A stretch of DNA of 64,000 bases from Emiliania huxleyi CCMP1516 (Eukaryota > Haptophyta > Isochrysidales > Noelaerhabdaceae). The notes under the pieces were generated by a model. The model did no database searches. It worked only from the letters and a program-made list of their open reading frames with translations, and was not told the origin of the DNA. A program made the translations under genes and the position numbers. This document shows positions 45,964-57,725 of the stretch, one piece after another. Where the stretch lies: positions 4,247 to 68,246 of the forward strand of contig NW_005196379.1 in the NCBI RefSeq assembly GCF_000372725.1, written 5' to 3'. Each line of letters begins with the position of its first letter. The stretch's first letter is position 1.

Positions 45964-48900
45964 ATGCGTGCTACTCTGCTCCAGTTGCTTGCCCCCACTT
46001 GTTACGCATTACCAACCCTGCATCCATCGCAATCGGCGGAGCTGCAGCAGCCGCAGGCTTCACCGCTGCAACTGCACGCTGCAACGGGAAGATCCCTCAG
46101 CTCGGCGTCTCCCGGCTCGTGCTTTCGCTACTGCTCCTGGAACTCCTATGAATGGACCACAAAGTGCGGATGGCCCAACTGTGTAGGTTGCGTGCAGTGC
46201 ACCCTCTCACCGCCCCCGCCGCCTCCGGCATTCCCACCCATGGTGTTGCCGCCGCCGCCGCCGCTACCACCGCCACCGCCTCCGCTGCCCATGCACGTGG
46301 CCGTCGACGGGTGCCCAAATCCGTTGAACCCTGCCCATGTTGAAGTTCCGGATACAGCCCTTTTGGCTGCTCGCTGCTGCTTTGACGTTGTTGGTAGCGA
46401 CGTCCCTTCCTGCGTGTCCAAGGTCGGTGGCCGGTGCCTGCCGCGCAGAGCCAAGTACGAGGACGCGGAGGCTGCGTGCGCGGACAATGGAATGCGGCTA
46501 TGCACCGAGTCGGAGCTGATGGCTGATGTGTGCTGTGCCACTGGCTGCGGGTACGATGGAGTGCTTGTGTGGAGCTCCACAACTCCACCGCCGCCGCCAG
46601 TGCCGCCTCCGCCGCTGCCGCCGCAGCTGCCGCCGCTGCCTCCGGGCCCGCCACCATCCCCGCTCGCGCCTCCCTCGCCGCCGCCGCCCAAAATTTGCTC
46701 ATACCCGAGCATTGAGGCGGAACGACAATACTGTGGCGACGGCGGTGCCACGGCCCTTGCTGCCGGCTTCGCGCCCGACCTCGCCACGTGCCAGCAGCGG
46801 TGCGAGAGTAGCAGCGGGTGCAGCTTTGTCTCCTACTTCACGACCAAATGGTGCCGCCTCACGGCGACCTGCGATACGGTGTGGACTGACAGAACAAGCG
46901 CGACGCACCACACGGTCAGCGTGTACACATGCACGGCACCGCCGCCACCGCCAAACTTCCTCCTCATCTACTCTGACGACCAGAGCTTTGAGGAGTTTGG
47001 CGCTTACGGCGGCGAAGTGCATACGCCCAACCTCGACAAGCTAGCCAACGAAGGCGTCAAGTTCATGGGGGGGCACGTGACGTCTACACTTTGCACACCA
47101 AGCAGGTGGAGTGTCCTAAACGGCCGTTTCGCTTCGCGCAGCAGCGACATACTCTCGCAGTACCCGGCGGGCGGCCCTGTCAGCATCGAGTGGAACACCT
47201 ACCTCGTCCAAGGCGACCTGACGATAGCGACGGCGCTTCAAGACCACGGCTACCTCACGGGCGCGGTCGGCAAGTGGCATCTCGGCGCACCGCGGCTCAT
47301 CTACCCGTACGACCCGAGCCCGGACTACCAAGACCACCCGTTCCTCGAGAAGCAAAACAACTTGACACGAGACCACTGCAGAGAGTTCGGCTTTACGGTG
47401 TGCGACCGCGTCTACCGCTCGAACGTCGGTGCCGTGGAGGTGAACAACGACATCCCATTTGAACTCAAGTACCACAACCTTGAGTGGGTGACGGGTGGCG
47501 CGCGAGACTTTCTGGAGCAAGCCGAGCAAGCCAAGCTGCCGTGGTTCCTCTACTACGCTTTCACGGCGCCGCACGGCCCTCCGATCAAGTTCAGCCTTGA
47601 GAAGAAGGAGTACGCATGGCTCCTCGCATGCACTCACTTTCACGCCCTCAAGATCCCCGCCTCTCAGCCCTCCGCCGGCCCCCCTTCCCGACCTCTTCTC
47701 TCTCTCTCCGCCCTCGCAGGTACATCACCCCGCTCGGCATCCTTTACGACGACATGAAGGACGCGCCGCAGGAGCACCTCCAGCCAAGACACACGGTCCG
47801 CGATCGCGCGCTGGCGGCCGGCATTGTCGACCGCGACATGCAGGCAACTGCCCACACTGGGTGAGCCAGCTCAGCGGCAAAGCTGAGCGTTCGACGCATG
47901 GAATCGCAGGCCATCACATGGATGGACGACGCTGTGGAGTCGCTGATGGCCAAGGTCGACGAGCTCGGCATGCGCGAGCAGACAATGACCATCTACATCT
48001 CAGACCACCAAGCGGACGTGATCGGAAAGGGCACCTGCTACTGGGCCACCAACGTGCCTTTCATTGTCAACTGGCCCGGAATTGTCGCGCCCGCTGTGGC
48101 CGGGACATCACTGCTCACCTACCACCTCGACGTCTTCCCAACGATCCTCGACTACGCAGGCGCGCAGCCTCCGCTTGCATCCGATCGTCTGTGGCCCCGA
48201 CACATATCTCTGCCCGCCGGACACTAGGCATTGACGTCACGGCCGTTGAACCCCCTGAGGGCCCGACGAGAGTGCTGCTCGCCTGCGGGGGTGGCATCGC
48301 GGACCGAAAATGCGAAGGCATGCCGGAGAGGACCGCGTTATTGCACGAGAAATACGGCGTGCGCTGCTGCTCCGATAGCGCAAGAACCGTTACCATGGGC
48401 CCGGCCACCGAGAAAGCACCGACGTGGCCCAAGGGCGAGGGCTGCTCGGTGTGGGCAGAGTCGGATGACGGCCTCGGCCCCGGCGGGGTTGCCCAGTGTC
48501 GCAAGTCCTCGACGTATGCCGAGGCCGAGGCCGCCTGCCATGCAGCGGGCGCCCGCTTGTGCACTGCCCCAGAGATTCGCGCCGGCTGCACCCAAAGCAC
48601 CGGATGCGCCTTGGACGGTGCGCTCGTCTGGACGAGCAACCTGACGTCGTCGACTCCCGACTCAGTCCAGCTCGACGGCAAGAGCCTCCGGCCCATCCTC
48701 GAGGGCGGGCCGGTCGACTCAGCGGGCGAGCCGGCTCCTTGGCTGTGGCGGATGTACATTCTTCTCGAAGTCTTCTACACGCGCGCGGTTGTGTCTTGGG
48801 ACGGTTGGAAGTACTTGGCCAAGCGCTTCCCACCCGAAATTCAGGCGATCGCAGACCAGGGCATCCCGGTGGACCACCAGGGCCTTCCGCCCGGACACAG

Positions 48901-49129
48901 GCAGTATCTGCGCCTGTTTAAGGGCGAGCTTCCGGAGCACTACCCATTCTATCTAGACGACGACCAGCTCTACAAGATTTACGATGACCAGAATACATAC
49001 CTAAACGAGACCATAAACTTGTACGACTCGACCGACCCAGCAGCTGTGGGGGCGCTGGCTCTGCTCGAGGAGGCAATGCGAGATGCGAGCGCGGCGCTGC
49101 CCCACACGTTCGGTGAGTTCGCATCATGA
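45964..49129 (+). CDS. Secreted sulfatase with PAN-like and duplicated Cys-rich modules
   Basis: Exons 45964-47609, 47720-47843, 47910-48159 and 48228-49129 give 973 residues. It opens with a signal peptide (MRATLLQLLAPTCYALP). Then come Pro-rich linkers, a Cys module ending ACADNGMRLCTESELMADVC, and a PAN/apple-like module (LATCQQRCESSSGCSFVSYF). The sulfatase domain follows: LLIYSDDQSFEEFGAYGG (metal ligands), TLCTPSRWSVLNGR (the Cys that becomes formylglycine), TGAVGKWHLG, YYAFTAPHGPP and TIYISDHQADVIGK. A second Cys module (ACHAAGARLCTAPEIRAGC) is inserted before the C-terminal part (YPFYLDDDQLYKIYDDQN). It should cut sulfate esters from extracellular polysaccharides. Introns are 110, 66 and 68 nt; two are GC-AG. 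Confidence 0.85.
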
Positions 49130-49821
49130 TGACACACTGCCCGGCAGCGTTTCGTGAGCTCAGCTCTCCTCCAATTTGCGAGGACAGCCGACGTGTACAC
49201 TGTAGTCACTACTTCGGCGCTCTCACGCCATACTTTTGAGTCACTTGACACTTGACCCCTTTTTCCACTCCCGCTCGAGGGGGAAGAAATGAGCACACTC
49301 CGCCACTCCCGTCTCCGCGCCCGGCCCGGGTAATGGCTCCAATGGCTTTTTCGTTCTGGTTCTGGGGGGCTTGAGCACTTGAGCACTGGATACAAGGGTC
49401 GATTCCGCATGGTACATGGTACGGGACCCCTCGATCGTCTCGCCCTCCCTCACTGGTGTGTTCATTGGGGGGGGTCATAACAAACACGGTACCGGAGGTC
49501 GAGGTGCACGCTGCTGAAGCAGTGTCGCCCCCCCTCTCCATCATGTGTGGCTTGTATCCTTGTACAAAAAAGAGTCTAGATAGACTAGAATGCCGCGCGC
49601 GAATATGTGACACATATGTGCGCGACACACGTACGTCAGTGTCACGAGTGGCGGTGAGCTCGGGAGACTAGATGAGGTCAGAGAAATTCGGGGAGCTCGA
49701 GTCTTCTCTCTCATGCCATGGACGACTACTCTTTCAACCCCCAACATGTCAATACCGGGTAGAGAGAACCAAGAGCGGGCGACGAGCTAGGATGCATAGG
49801 TGGAGGGCTACCGGGAGCTCG
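49130..49821. other. Intergenic region between convergent genes
   Basis: I see only short frames and a TATGTG/ACACATATG-type pair near 49602-49625. Nothing supports a gene. Confidence 0.5.
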
Positions 49822-52800
49822 CTACAACATGGTGCTCACCGAGCTTCCAGACTGGACGAGGGACTGGCCACGACCGACACTGCCTTTGCTACCCTTGGGC
49901 GGCTGCGAGGTTCCCCTCATTTCGGCTGCGAGGTCGGCCTCATCCATCGTCGCCCACCTGTGCCCCCCCGGGATGACCTGCCTCTTATTGCCGTCGAGTG
50001 CCGACGCCTCGAGCTTACTGGCGACTGTCATCCCAGCCGGTATGCCGATTAGGGTCACCGGACAGAGCAGGAAGTACGAGAGGAGCACGCCCGAGGAGAG
50101 GGTGAGGCATGTGGGTGGCTCGACGAGGTCGCCGAAATGCTTCTCGAGCACCGCCCCAGCCGCCTCGCACATGCCCACACTCATCTCGCCGACGATTTGC
50201 TGTGCGATCGAGTCGAGCTGCATCAACGAGAGGATCATGCAGACCAGATACACCTCGAGGGCCGAGAAGGAGAAGCAGATGTTGAGCACCAAGCCGAGGA
50301 TATGCCGCGCAGTGGGCGTCAGCGGCACAACCCAGCAGAAGAATGCGAGCGTGTACCACAGCAGGGGCGCCCCCATGATCATGACAAAGTAGGCGTAGCA
50401 GTAGGCCTCCATCAGCCAGCCGAAGGAGGCGGGCGAGGCAGTTCTCAGGCCTAGCCCGCTGTCAATGACGGAGTAGTCCTCTGTTGCGGCGTCACCGAGC
50501 ACGACTCCAAGGAGCCCGCCCTTTGAGAGGCGAAAGACAGGGAGGAAGCACGCGCCTGCGGTGACGCCGAGCGCAACCAGCAGCGACAGCGATACGAACA
50601 GGTTGGTCCAGATGCCAGTGCGCCCGCAGATTGTGCTGCAGCCCCGAAAGGTCTCAGGCACGCTCACCTTTGCGCCCTGGTTCCGCTTCGTTCGCGGCGT
50701 GCGGGCGCACGGATGGGATGGCGGCAGCGCGACAGTCTTGTGCATGTGGAAGGCGAGGGCGGTCGGGACAAAGGAGATGACGACCGCGAGCATAAAGTAC
50801 GAGATGCCCTCTGTCGGCATCACCTCCACCATCACCGAGGCGGCCGGCGGCCCGGAATCCAACTCGGGGTCTAGTGGTGCGGGGGGGGATGGTGGAATGG
50901 TGAAGTCCATCTTCATCGCGGCCATCAGGATGAAGATCATCAGCGAATCAATGTTCGACCACTTGCCCATGGCCTCGAAGAAAGCGAGCAGGAACCCGCG
51001 CCGCTTGACGGGCAGCACCGAAGGTGGCGCCCAGAGGCAAAAGACGGTGGTCGTGAGCTTGACGGTGGGCCAGATTCCCGAGAAGACGACGATAAAGGAC
51101 TGTGGGACGGTGATCCACGCGGGCGATGGTCAGCGAGGCGGCCGCGCTACCATTGGCTTGGGTTCTCTATGTAGGGGGGGGGAGGGGGAGTTGGGAGGGG
51201 GGCACTGGGGGGGGGGGGGGGGGGTACCGAGAGGACGTAGCCGAGACCGCCAGTCAGCCAGAACCGGATCACCGACGAAGGGAGGCCCATGCCAAACGCG
51301 TTGAGCGGAGGAAGCGGCGCACCGGCGACATCAACGGTGGCGCGCACCACGGCTCCGTTTAAGAACGGAGCGTTGGAGTAGGCGAAGAGCAGCGCGTTGG
51401 CAAGCATAAAGATTGTTAGGGACCATGTGATACAGGGGTGGTAGTAGGCGGCGATTGGCAGCTCCGCCTGCCCTCCCTTGGTGCGGCCGCCTCTGCAGCG
51501 GCAGAGACAGTAGCAGAGAAAGTGCCCGCCGATGATCAAAGCACTGATGCCGTACGCAGCGGCGTAGACACTGATCGAGACGATTTTCTCCGCCGCAGGG
51601 ATCCAATCCTCTTCCTCGGGAGACGGCGGCGGCGGGCCGTTGACGCAGATGTCGCGCGCCATCTCGAGCCCAACGACTATCCCGTCGTTGACCGCACCAA
51701 GAGTACCAGGCAGAATGGCGGCCATGAGGTCACCGATGAAGTCACTCCCGATCGTCGCTGGGGTCGTGAGGCTATTTGCCGTCAGCGCGATTTCGAACAT
51801 CACGTCGCTGCCGCTGAGCGAGTCGAGGTGCAGTCCAACGAGTGGGGTCAGCAAGCACGGTGTGGCGAGGTCGGCGAGAGAGAGTGCGCCAAGCGCATCA
51901 GCTGCCACAAGAACTTGCTGAGCCGCCTCCGCCGTGAGGCTTATTGCAGTGATGTTGATGAACAGCAAGAGGTCCTCACCTAAAGGAGGACAGCAGGGTG
52001 GTCTTACAGGACGAGGCGAGAGGCAAGCCGGGCAAGATGCGGAGCCGAGCACCCAAAAGCGACACGCGCACTGCCACCGAAGCGCGCAGGGGCTCGAGAG
52101 CGTCGATAGTCATGCCAGCAGAGGTCACAAGGAGCGTGGAGGAGAGCATCTTGGGCACCAAGTGCTCGGGTACGATAGCGTTCAGGTTCTGAGAGAAGTC
52201 GGAGGTCGTGAACAGGTTCTTTTCTGGTGGCGCGCCGAGCGCCAAGCGCCTGCTCCGGCCAGTTGGGGTTGATGGTCCTCGAGACAAGGGCGCATATTTC
52301 CAAGCGGGTGGGACGAATCCATCAGCGACGAGGCGTTCGGCGACGCCAAATATGAGCTCTCGGCTGTAGATCGGGTACACCATATCCTCTCCGTTCAAGC
52401 TGGGCCCTGCTCTGGAGGCGAGCAGCAGCGATACCTCGCTAAGCGACGCGAGGCCCGACACGAAGACGTCGCTCACGCCAATCTCGATCGGCGTCGGCTC
52501 TGCGAGCGGCGCCGTCACCACCAGACTCACCAGTTCCCCCGGCAGGCTGATGCTGTCGATACCAAGAGTCCGCATAGCCAGATTGGCCCGCGCCGCGTGT
52601 TCGGCCGCGGTCTCATTGTCAGCCGCAGCTGCGCCCTCCAGCATCGACGTGCGATCGGGCAGATTCGCCCACGCCCCTGAGAAGCCGCGCGGGGCGACGC
52701 CGGCTCCGCAGCCGTCAAGATTGACCCCTGCGATCGCACTTGCGAGCATGTTGAGCCCTGGCCCGCCAAGAGCGGCATCGATGGCGTCAGCGATCGCGCC

Positions 52801-54456
52801 AGGAAGGGAGGCGCCTGCGAAGAGTTGAACGGCGTAGCCTGCTGTCGCGAGTGCCGCCGCCCCCAGTGTGCCGTCGCCGTCGGCGGTGTGCGGGTAGGCG
52901 TAGCCGATCTCCACATCGCCGGGCGACAGGCGAAGCGCAAGATGGCGAGGCTCGAAGCCAATGACGGCGAGGGCGCACTCTGGCCGCTCCGCCAGCCGGG
53001 CGAGGCTGATCGCTTCCATGGCGGCCTCGTCGGGCGAGATGGCGAAGAGCGCCTCGACGTAAGTGTCGCGGATCTCGACGTCGGCCACAAGCTCTTGCAC
53101 GAGCGGCGGCACTTGGCAGCAGAAGCGGTAACACGCCGTCCCGTCATCCGTTGCCTCATTCTGCGCGTCAGACTCGTAGTCGAAGGGGCACTTGTGCTCG
53201 GCGATCCACGCGCATCCGTTGCAGCCCTCGCTCGGCTCCTCGGCAGGGATGGGCGTGAGGGTGAGCTTGAGCGCGGCGTGCGCCTTGAGCGACGGCAGTC
53301 GGGCTGCGACACGGACGGAGCGCGCGTCCACCAGGGCGGCCGAGGTGTTTTCAAAGTGATCGAGGCCTCGCAGCGAGAGCGCCGAGAATTCGACGGAGCC
53401 CGTGCCGAGAGGGCCGGCGGAGAATGTCGGAATTTCAGGCAGATGCGAGGCGAGGTCGATCCTGTCGGGCGCCTCGGTCGCGTCGAGGGCGGGGGGTGGC
53501 TCGACAGTCATCACGGCGACGACACGCATCAGCCGGCTCAGCGCCTCGCTCACGACGGCCTAGGGAGAGGCAACCGTGGGTGAGCACATGGCTTGCGGGT
53601 TGCCTTTGGGCGGCCGGTGTGCGAGAGCCTCGTTCGAGATGGTGTCGTTGAGCCACGAGAGGGCGGGGTCGAGGCCGCCCTCGCCTGCCCAGCTGAAGCC
53701 ACCTGGCCCCTTGGGCCCTTCGGGCTCCGGCGGCGGTCGGTCGGCGATCATCTCGGTCAGCTGCAGCTCGACATCTGTGAGCGCCGGGTCGACGTCCTCT
53801 GTGATCATGAGCGCGACCTCCGACTCGATCATGTTTGCGATGAGGCCGGAGAGGATGCCGATGGCCCCGTTGGCAATGCCAGATCCAAAGCCGACGTTGA
53901 TGTTGATGGCGCTCATTGGGATTGAGAGGTCGCCTTTCATCAAGTTGATGCCCGCCGGCAAGCCGCTCTCTCCTTGCGGCTCAAGCGAGAGCAAAAAGTC
54001 GCCAGCAATGCCATCAATGACGACGGAGAGGTCCGAGAGGGGCGTCAGGAGGGGCGAGGCGAGGCCACGGAGAATGTTCACCGTGCCCTCGGTCATTCGT
54101 ATCCTCACCGCATCCGCCTCGTCCGAGGGTCCCGCAATGACATCGAGCTTGCCTATCGCGCAGCGCAGACCGGCGGCGGAGAAGGAGAGGGCGAGCTGCG
54201 GAGGCACGTCGGACGAGATGGAGCTGGCCAGATCGTGCACAAAGATGCGGTAGCAGTCCGCTTGCTCCACCTTTACCGTCACAGAGGTCGGGTTCTCTTT
54301 GCGGCTCGAGAGCTCCAGCGTGGCAGCCTCGATCTGGAAGGCAGTACTGTACAGGTAGCCGCCCAAGGAGTCGATGGTCGGTGCCACATGGCGTGGCAGA
54401 GAGGACTCGGACGCCACGACAGCTCGCAGCGCTACCGCCAAGACCAGCCATCGCAT
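49822..54456 (-). CDS. TULIP (BPI/LBP-like) lipid-binding protein fused to a PqiA-like membrane module
   Basis: Exons 53629-54456, 52053-53559, 51228-51979 and 49822-51099 join in phase to 1,454 residues. A signal peptide (MRWLVLAVALRAVVA) is followed by a first half with a BPI-like stretch: GDLSIPMSAININVGFGSGI, NGAIGILSGLIANMIESEVA. A second, Cys-bearing half (GCNGCAWIAEHKCPFDY, ACYRFCCQ) repeats the style, ending in IDALEPLRASVAVRVSLLGE. The C-terminal 600 residues have about seven membrane segments. These include VSISVYAAAYGISALIIGGH, a PqiA-like motif in AMGKWSNIDSLMIFILMAAM, and WPTVKL before it. PqiA proteins partner MCE lipid-transport systems in bacteria. I infer a lipid-transfer protein with a lumenal or extracellular lipid-binding arm. 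Introns: 69 (GC), 73 (GT) and 128 nt (GT, with a G/C homopolymer). Confidence 0.62.
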
Positions 54457-54761
54457 CCCAGCGCGACTCTGGCGGCGGACGTCGCTCGCGCGAGGATGTG
54501 CAACAACGCGAGGGGACGCACCCCCGACGGCAAAAGTTCCATCCATGCCCATTTGCAGGGATATACCGTGACAGAAAAGAGAAAAACAAGATCTCATCCA
54601 AGCCTTGAGGCACGCACGTTAAGTTGAGACAAGAGAGACACTCTCGTTGATAGGTGGGTTGAGACACACACTTGAGGCGGGTTCGGTGCACCTGCTGCGG
54701 CTTGCAGGCGCCGCGGGCCGATTGCGGGCAGGGGGCGTCCCTTGGGGTGTGAAGATACGAC

Positions 54762-54790
54762 GTATTTTCTTCTCATAACAAGGCTGTGAA
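54762..54790 (+). promoter_or_regulatory. Second copy of the 29-nt shared upstream motif
   Basis: Identical to 35289-35317. It lies just before the open frame of the RRM gene, so it is probably leader or core promoter. Confidence 0.4.
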
Positions 54791-56638
54791 CGGATTCAGG
54801 CTGCAACCACCCCTTCCTCATCAGGGAACCCGTATCGAGTTGTGTGACCGCCACGGGCCAGACGAGGGCAGAGCATCATGGGTGGGCGCTGCTCCCGCTT
54901 CCCCCGCCCTCCCCGCCGCCGCCCGCCGCCCCCGCATCGCGACATCACCCCCCGGGCCTCCGCCCGCCGGACCTCCGCGCGCTCCCGCCACCCACCGGAC
55001 CGGCCGTCCGGGCGCAGGGTCGCGCGTGTACGTCGGCAACCTCTCGTGGCACACGTCGTGGCAGTCGCTCAAGGACCACTTCCGGCAGGCGGGCGAGGTG
55101 GTGCACGCGGACGTGATGCAGCACGACGGCCGCTCCAAGGGCTGCGGCATCGTCGCCTTCGCCACGGCGCAGGAGGCGGCCAACGCGATTGCGACGCTCG
55201 GCGAGACGGAGCTGGACGGCCGCACCATCTTCGTGCGCGAGGACCGGGAGGAGGCGGCGCCGCGTGGCCTGCCGGCGCCGGGGACACGGGCGCCGGCACC
55301 GGCCGGAAAGTTCTACGGCGGCGGGCTGCCCGCCCCACGCAGCCCCGCACTTGCCGGCGGCGCAGCCGCCGGCGGCTCGCGCGTGTACGTCGGCAACCTC
55401 TCGTGGCACACGTCGTGGCAGTCGCTCAAGGACCACTTCCGGCAGGCGGGCGAGGTGGTGCACGCGGACGTGATGCAGCACGACGGCCGCTCCAAGGGCT
55501 GCGGCATCGTCGCCTTCGCCACGGCGCAGGAGGCGGCCAACGCGATTGCGACGCTCGGCGAGACGGAGCTGGACGGCCGCACCATCTTCGTGCGCGAGGA
55601 CCGGGAGGCGGCGGCGCCGCGTGGCCTGCCGGCGCCGGGGACCCACACCAACGCGCCCCACATGGGCGGCTTCAACGGCCTCCCTCCTCCGCGGGCGGTC
55701 CGGGCTGTGGGCGCTGCCGCTGCGGCTCCGCCCGGGGGGAGCGAGACGCGCGTGTACGTCGGCAACCTCTCGTGGCACACGTCGTGGCAGTCGCTCAAGG
55801 ACCACTTCCGGCAGGCGGGCGAGGTCGTGCACGCGGACGTGATGCAGCACGACGGCCGCTCCAAGGGCTGCGGCATCGTCGCCTTCGCCACGGCGCAGGA
55901 GGCGGCCAACGCGATTGCGACGCTCGGCGAGACGGAGCTGGACGGCCGCACCATCTTCGTGCGCGAGGACCGGGAGGCGGCACCGCCCACGGCGGGCTCG
56001 GGCGGCCGCGCCCGGGCCGGCACCGTCCAGACCTCCGGCTGCCAGGCGCGCGCTACCCCCCGCGCGCGAGAGAGCGCGCTCGCTGAGGGGGTGCTGAGGG
56101 GGTGCTGAGGGGGTGCTGAGGGGGTGCTGACGGGGTGCTGAGGGGGTGCTGAGGGGGTGCTGACGGGGTGCTGAGGGGGTGCTGAGGGGGTGCTGAGGGG
56201 GTGCTGACGGGGTGNNNNNNNNNNNNNNNNNNNNNNNNNNNNNNNNNNNNNNNNNNNNNNNNNNNNNNNNNNNNNNNNNNNNNNNNNNNNNNNNNNNNNN
56301 NNNNNNNNNNNNNNCCCCCCCCCCCCGCCGCGCGCAGGTCTACGTGGGCAACCTGCCGTACACCACGTCCTGGAAGGAGCTCAAGGACCACTTCAAGGTT
56401 GCCGGCAACGTGACACACGCAGACGTGGCGCAGGACGGGGGAGGGAAGTCGCGCGGCTTCGGCACACTCCTCTCCTCGGCGCGACGCGCGGTGGCAGTCC
56501 GTGACGCGTCCGTGGACGCGTCCCGTAGGCACCGTCCTCTTCGGCTCGACGCGCGAAGCGGCAAAGGCGATCCAGATCTTCAACGAGAGCGAGTTCCACG
56601 GCCGCACCATCGAGGTGAGGCCCGACCAGTACAGCTGA
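54786..56638 (+). CDS. Multi-RRM RNA-binding protein, broken by an assembly gap
   Basis: Three RRMs (55025-55250, 55382-55607, 55750-55975) read SRVYVGNLSWHTSWQSLKDH (RNP2) and KGCGIVAFATAQEAANAIAT (RNP1), with Pro/Ala/Gly linkers. After an intron-like GCTGAGGGGGT minisatellite and 100 N, a fourth, diverged RRM follows (QVYVGNLPYTTSWKELKDHF, then KSRGFGTVLFGSTREAAKAI). It is completed by a 67-nt GC-AG intron (56462-56528), and the gene ends VRPDQYS. The frame that reads into RRM1 has no ATG. An alternative is ATG 54878 plus a GC-AG intron of about 130 nt, giving MGGRSRVYVGNL. Likely an hnRNP-type splicing or mRNA factor. Continuity through the gap is assumed. Confidence 0.75.
56085..56214. 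repeat. 11-bp minisatellite running into the gap
   Basis: About eleven units of GGGGTGCTGAG, some with GACG in place of GAGG, end at the N run. The tandem repeat probably caused the assembly break. Confidence 0.9.
56215..56314. other. Assembly gap of 100 N
   Basis: Exactly 100 N, the usual placeholder for unknown size, inside the RRM gene. True length unknown. Confidence 0.98.
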
Positions 56639-57448
56639 AGCCAGTACAGCTGAAGCTCCGCGGAGGAGGCACGCAGCCCAGGTCCACGGGGGCTGCCGCT
56701 CGCGCGGCCGAGGCTAGAGGAGCTGATCCGCTGAGCAGAGCCGCAGCCCGGGCGGAGCAGGGGCAGCTTGGATGCACCCGGGCAGCGGAGTGGCGGCGGG
56801 CGGCGCGGGAGGCTTGGGGCGGCGAGGATGGGGCGGTGAGGAGGGAGGCTGGGGCGGGACGGCTGGAACAGGGGGCACGGGGGACAGGCGGCCGCGGGGG
56901 GCGGCGGCCGGTACGGAGATACGGTGCGGCGATGGGGTGCGGCGAAGCGTGCGCCAAGGCACAGGCGCGGCGGACAGCGCGGGACGCTCGCAACCGCGCG
57001 CGGGCGGCGGCGAGAGGGACACAGCCAGTACAGAGAGAGCCTGTTGAGAGGTTGAGGAGTCCGGGCGGCAGATGGGGGACTGTAGCTCGCCGCGGTGCGA
57101 CAGATGTACCTCTTTTTTGGTGGTTGAAATCCTCTCTTTCGCGCGGGCGCGGCTGCGCCTGCGCGGGCTAGGGCTGCGGGGGAGGCGCCGCGGGGCGCGG
57201 GCAGCCGCTGGGGTGCTGGGCGTCGTAACGAGGTGGAGTCTGGAGAGCGCAACATGTCAGTGGCAGTGCTGGGGTGCCACCGGCAGCGCGGCAGGGCCCG
57301 CTCCCGGGGCGCTAACTTCCGACGAGGCTAAATGTAAGGGAGGCCGTTCGTCAGGCACCTCTGTGTGCGTGGCACTGCGCAGGTGGCTGGAGTTTTTCTT
57401 GCTCTTCCGAGTCACCACAACACACATCACGTGCGTGTGCCACGATCC

Positions 57449-57719
57449 CTACGTATCGGCCTTGAACTGATTGAACTTCGTGACGTACTTGTAGCCCGCG
57501 GCCTTGAGCTTATCGGCTATCCCTTCCTCGCTCACGTCCTCGGCGTTGCACAGCTCCGTCAGGCTCGCATACTTGTCGCGAAGATTCATATTTATGATGG
57601 AGAGCAAAATCGGCACCGTTAGCTCCTCCCAGGTGTCCAACCCGCGGCTCGCCATGAGGCGAGCGGCGAGCACCGTCCGCGCGAGTTGGGCGGCGCGGCC
57701 TTCTCCTCGTTCGATCCAA
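57449..57719 (-). CDS. Short unrecognised ORF or gene remnant
   Basis: The minus-strand frame reads NWIERGEGRAAQLARTVLAA, then MASRGLDTWEELTVPILLSI, NMNLRDKYASLTELCNAEDV and DKLKAAGYKYVTKFNQFKAD to a stop at 57449. It has balanced amino-acid use and looks helical. The ATG at 57673 gives 74 residues, but the frame is open further up to the terminal repeat of the next element (57726). It may be a gene cut by that insertion. No family recognised. The 800 bp between the RRM stop and this ORF show nothing but GC-rich sequence and a 15-bp duplication at the RRM stop codon. Confidence 0.35.
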
Positions 57720-57725
57720 TTGGAG

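Noticed and set aside
56640..57255. Several Pro/Arg frames after the RRM stop codon
   Set aside because: No motif, strong base-composition bias and mutually overlapping; most likely 3'UTR and spacer.
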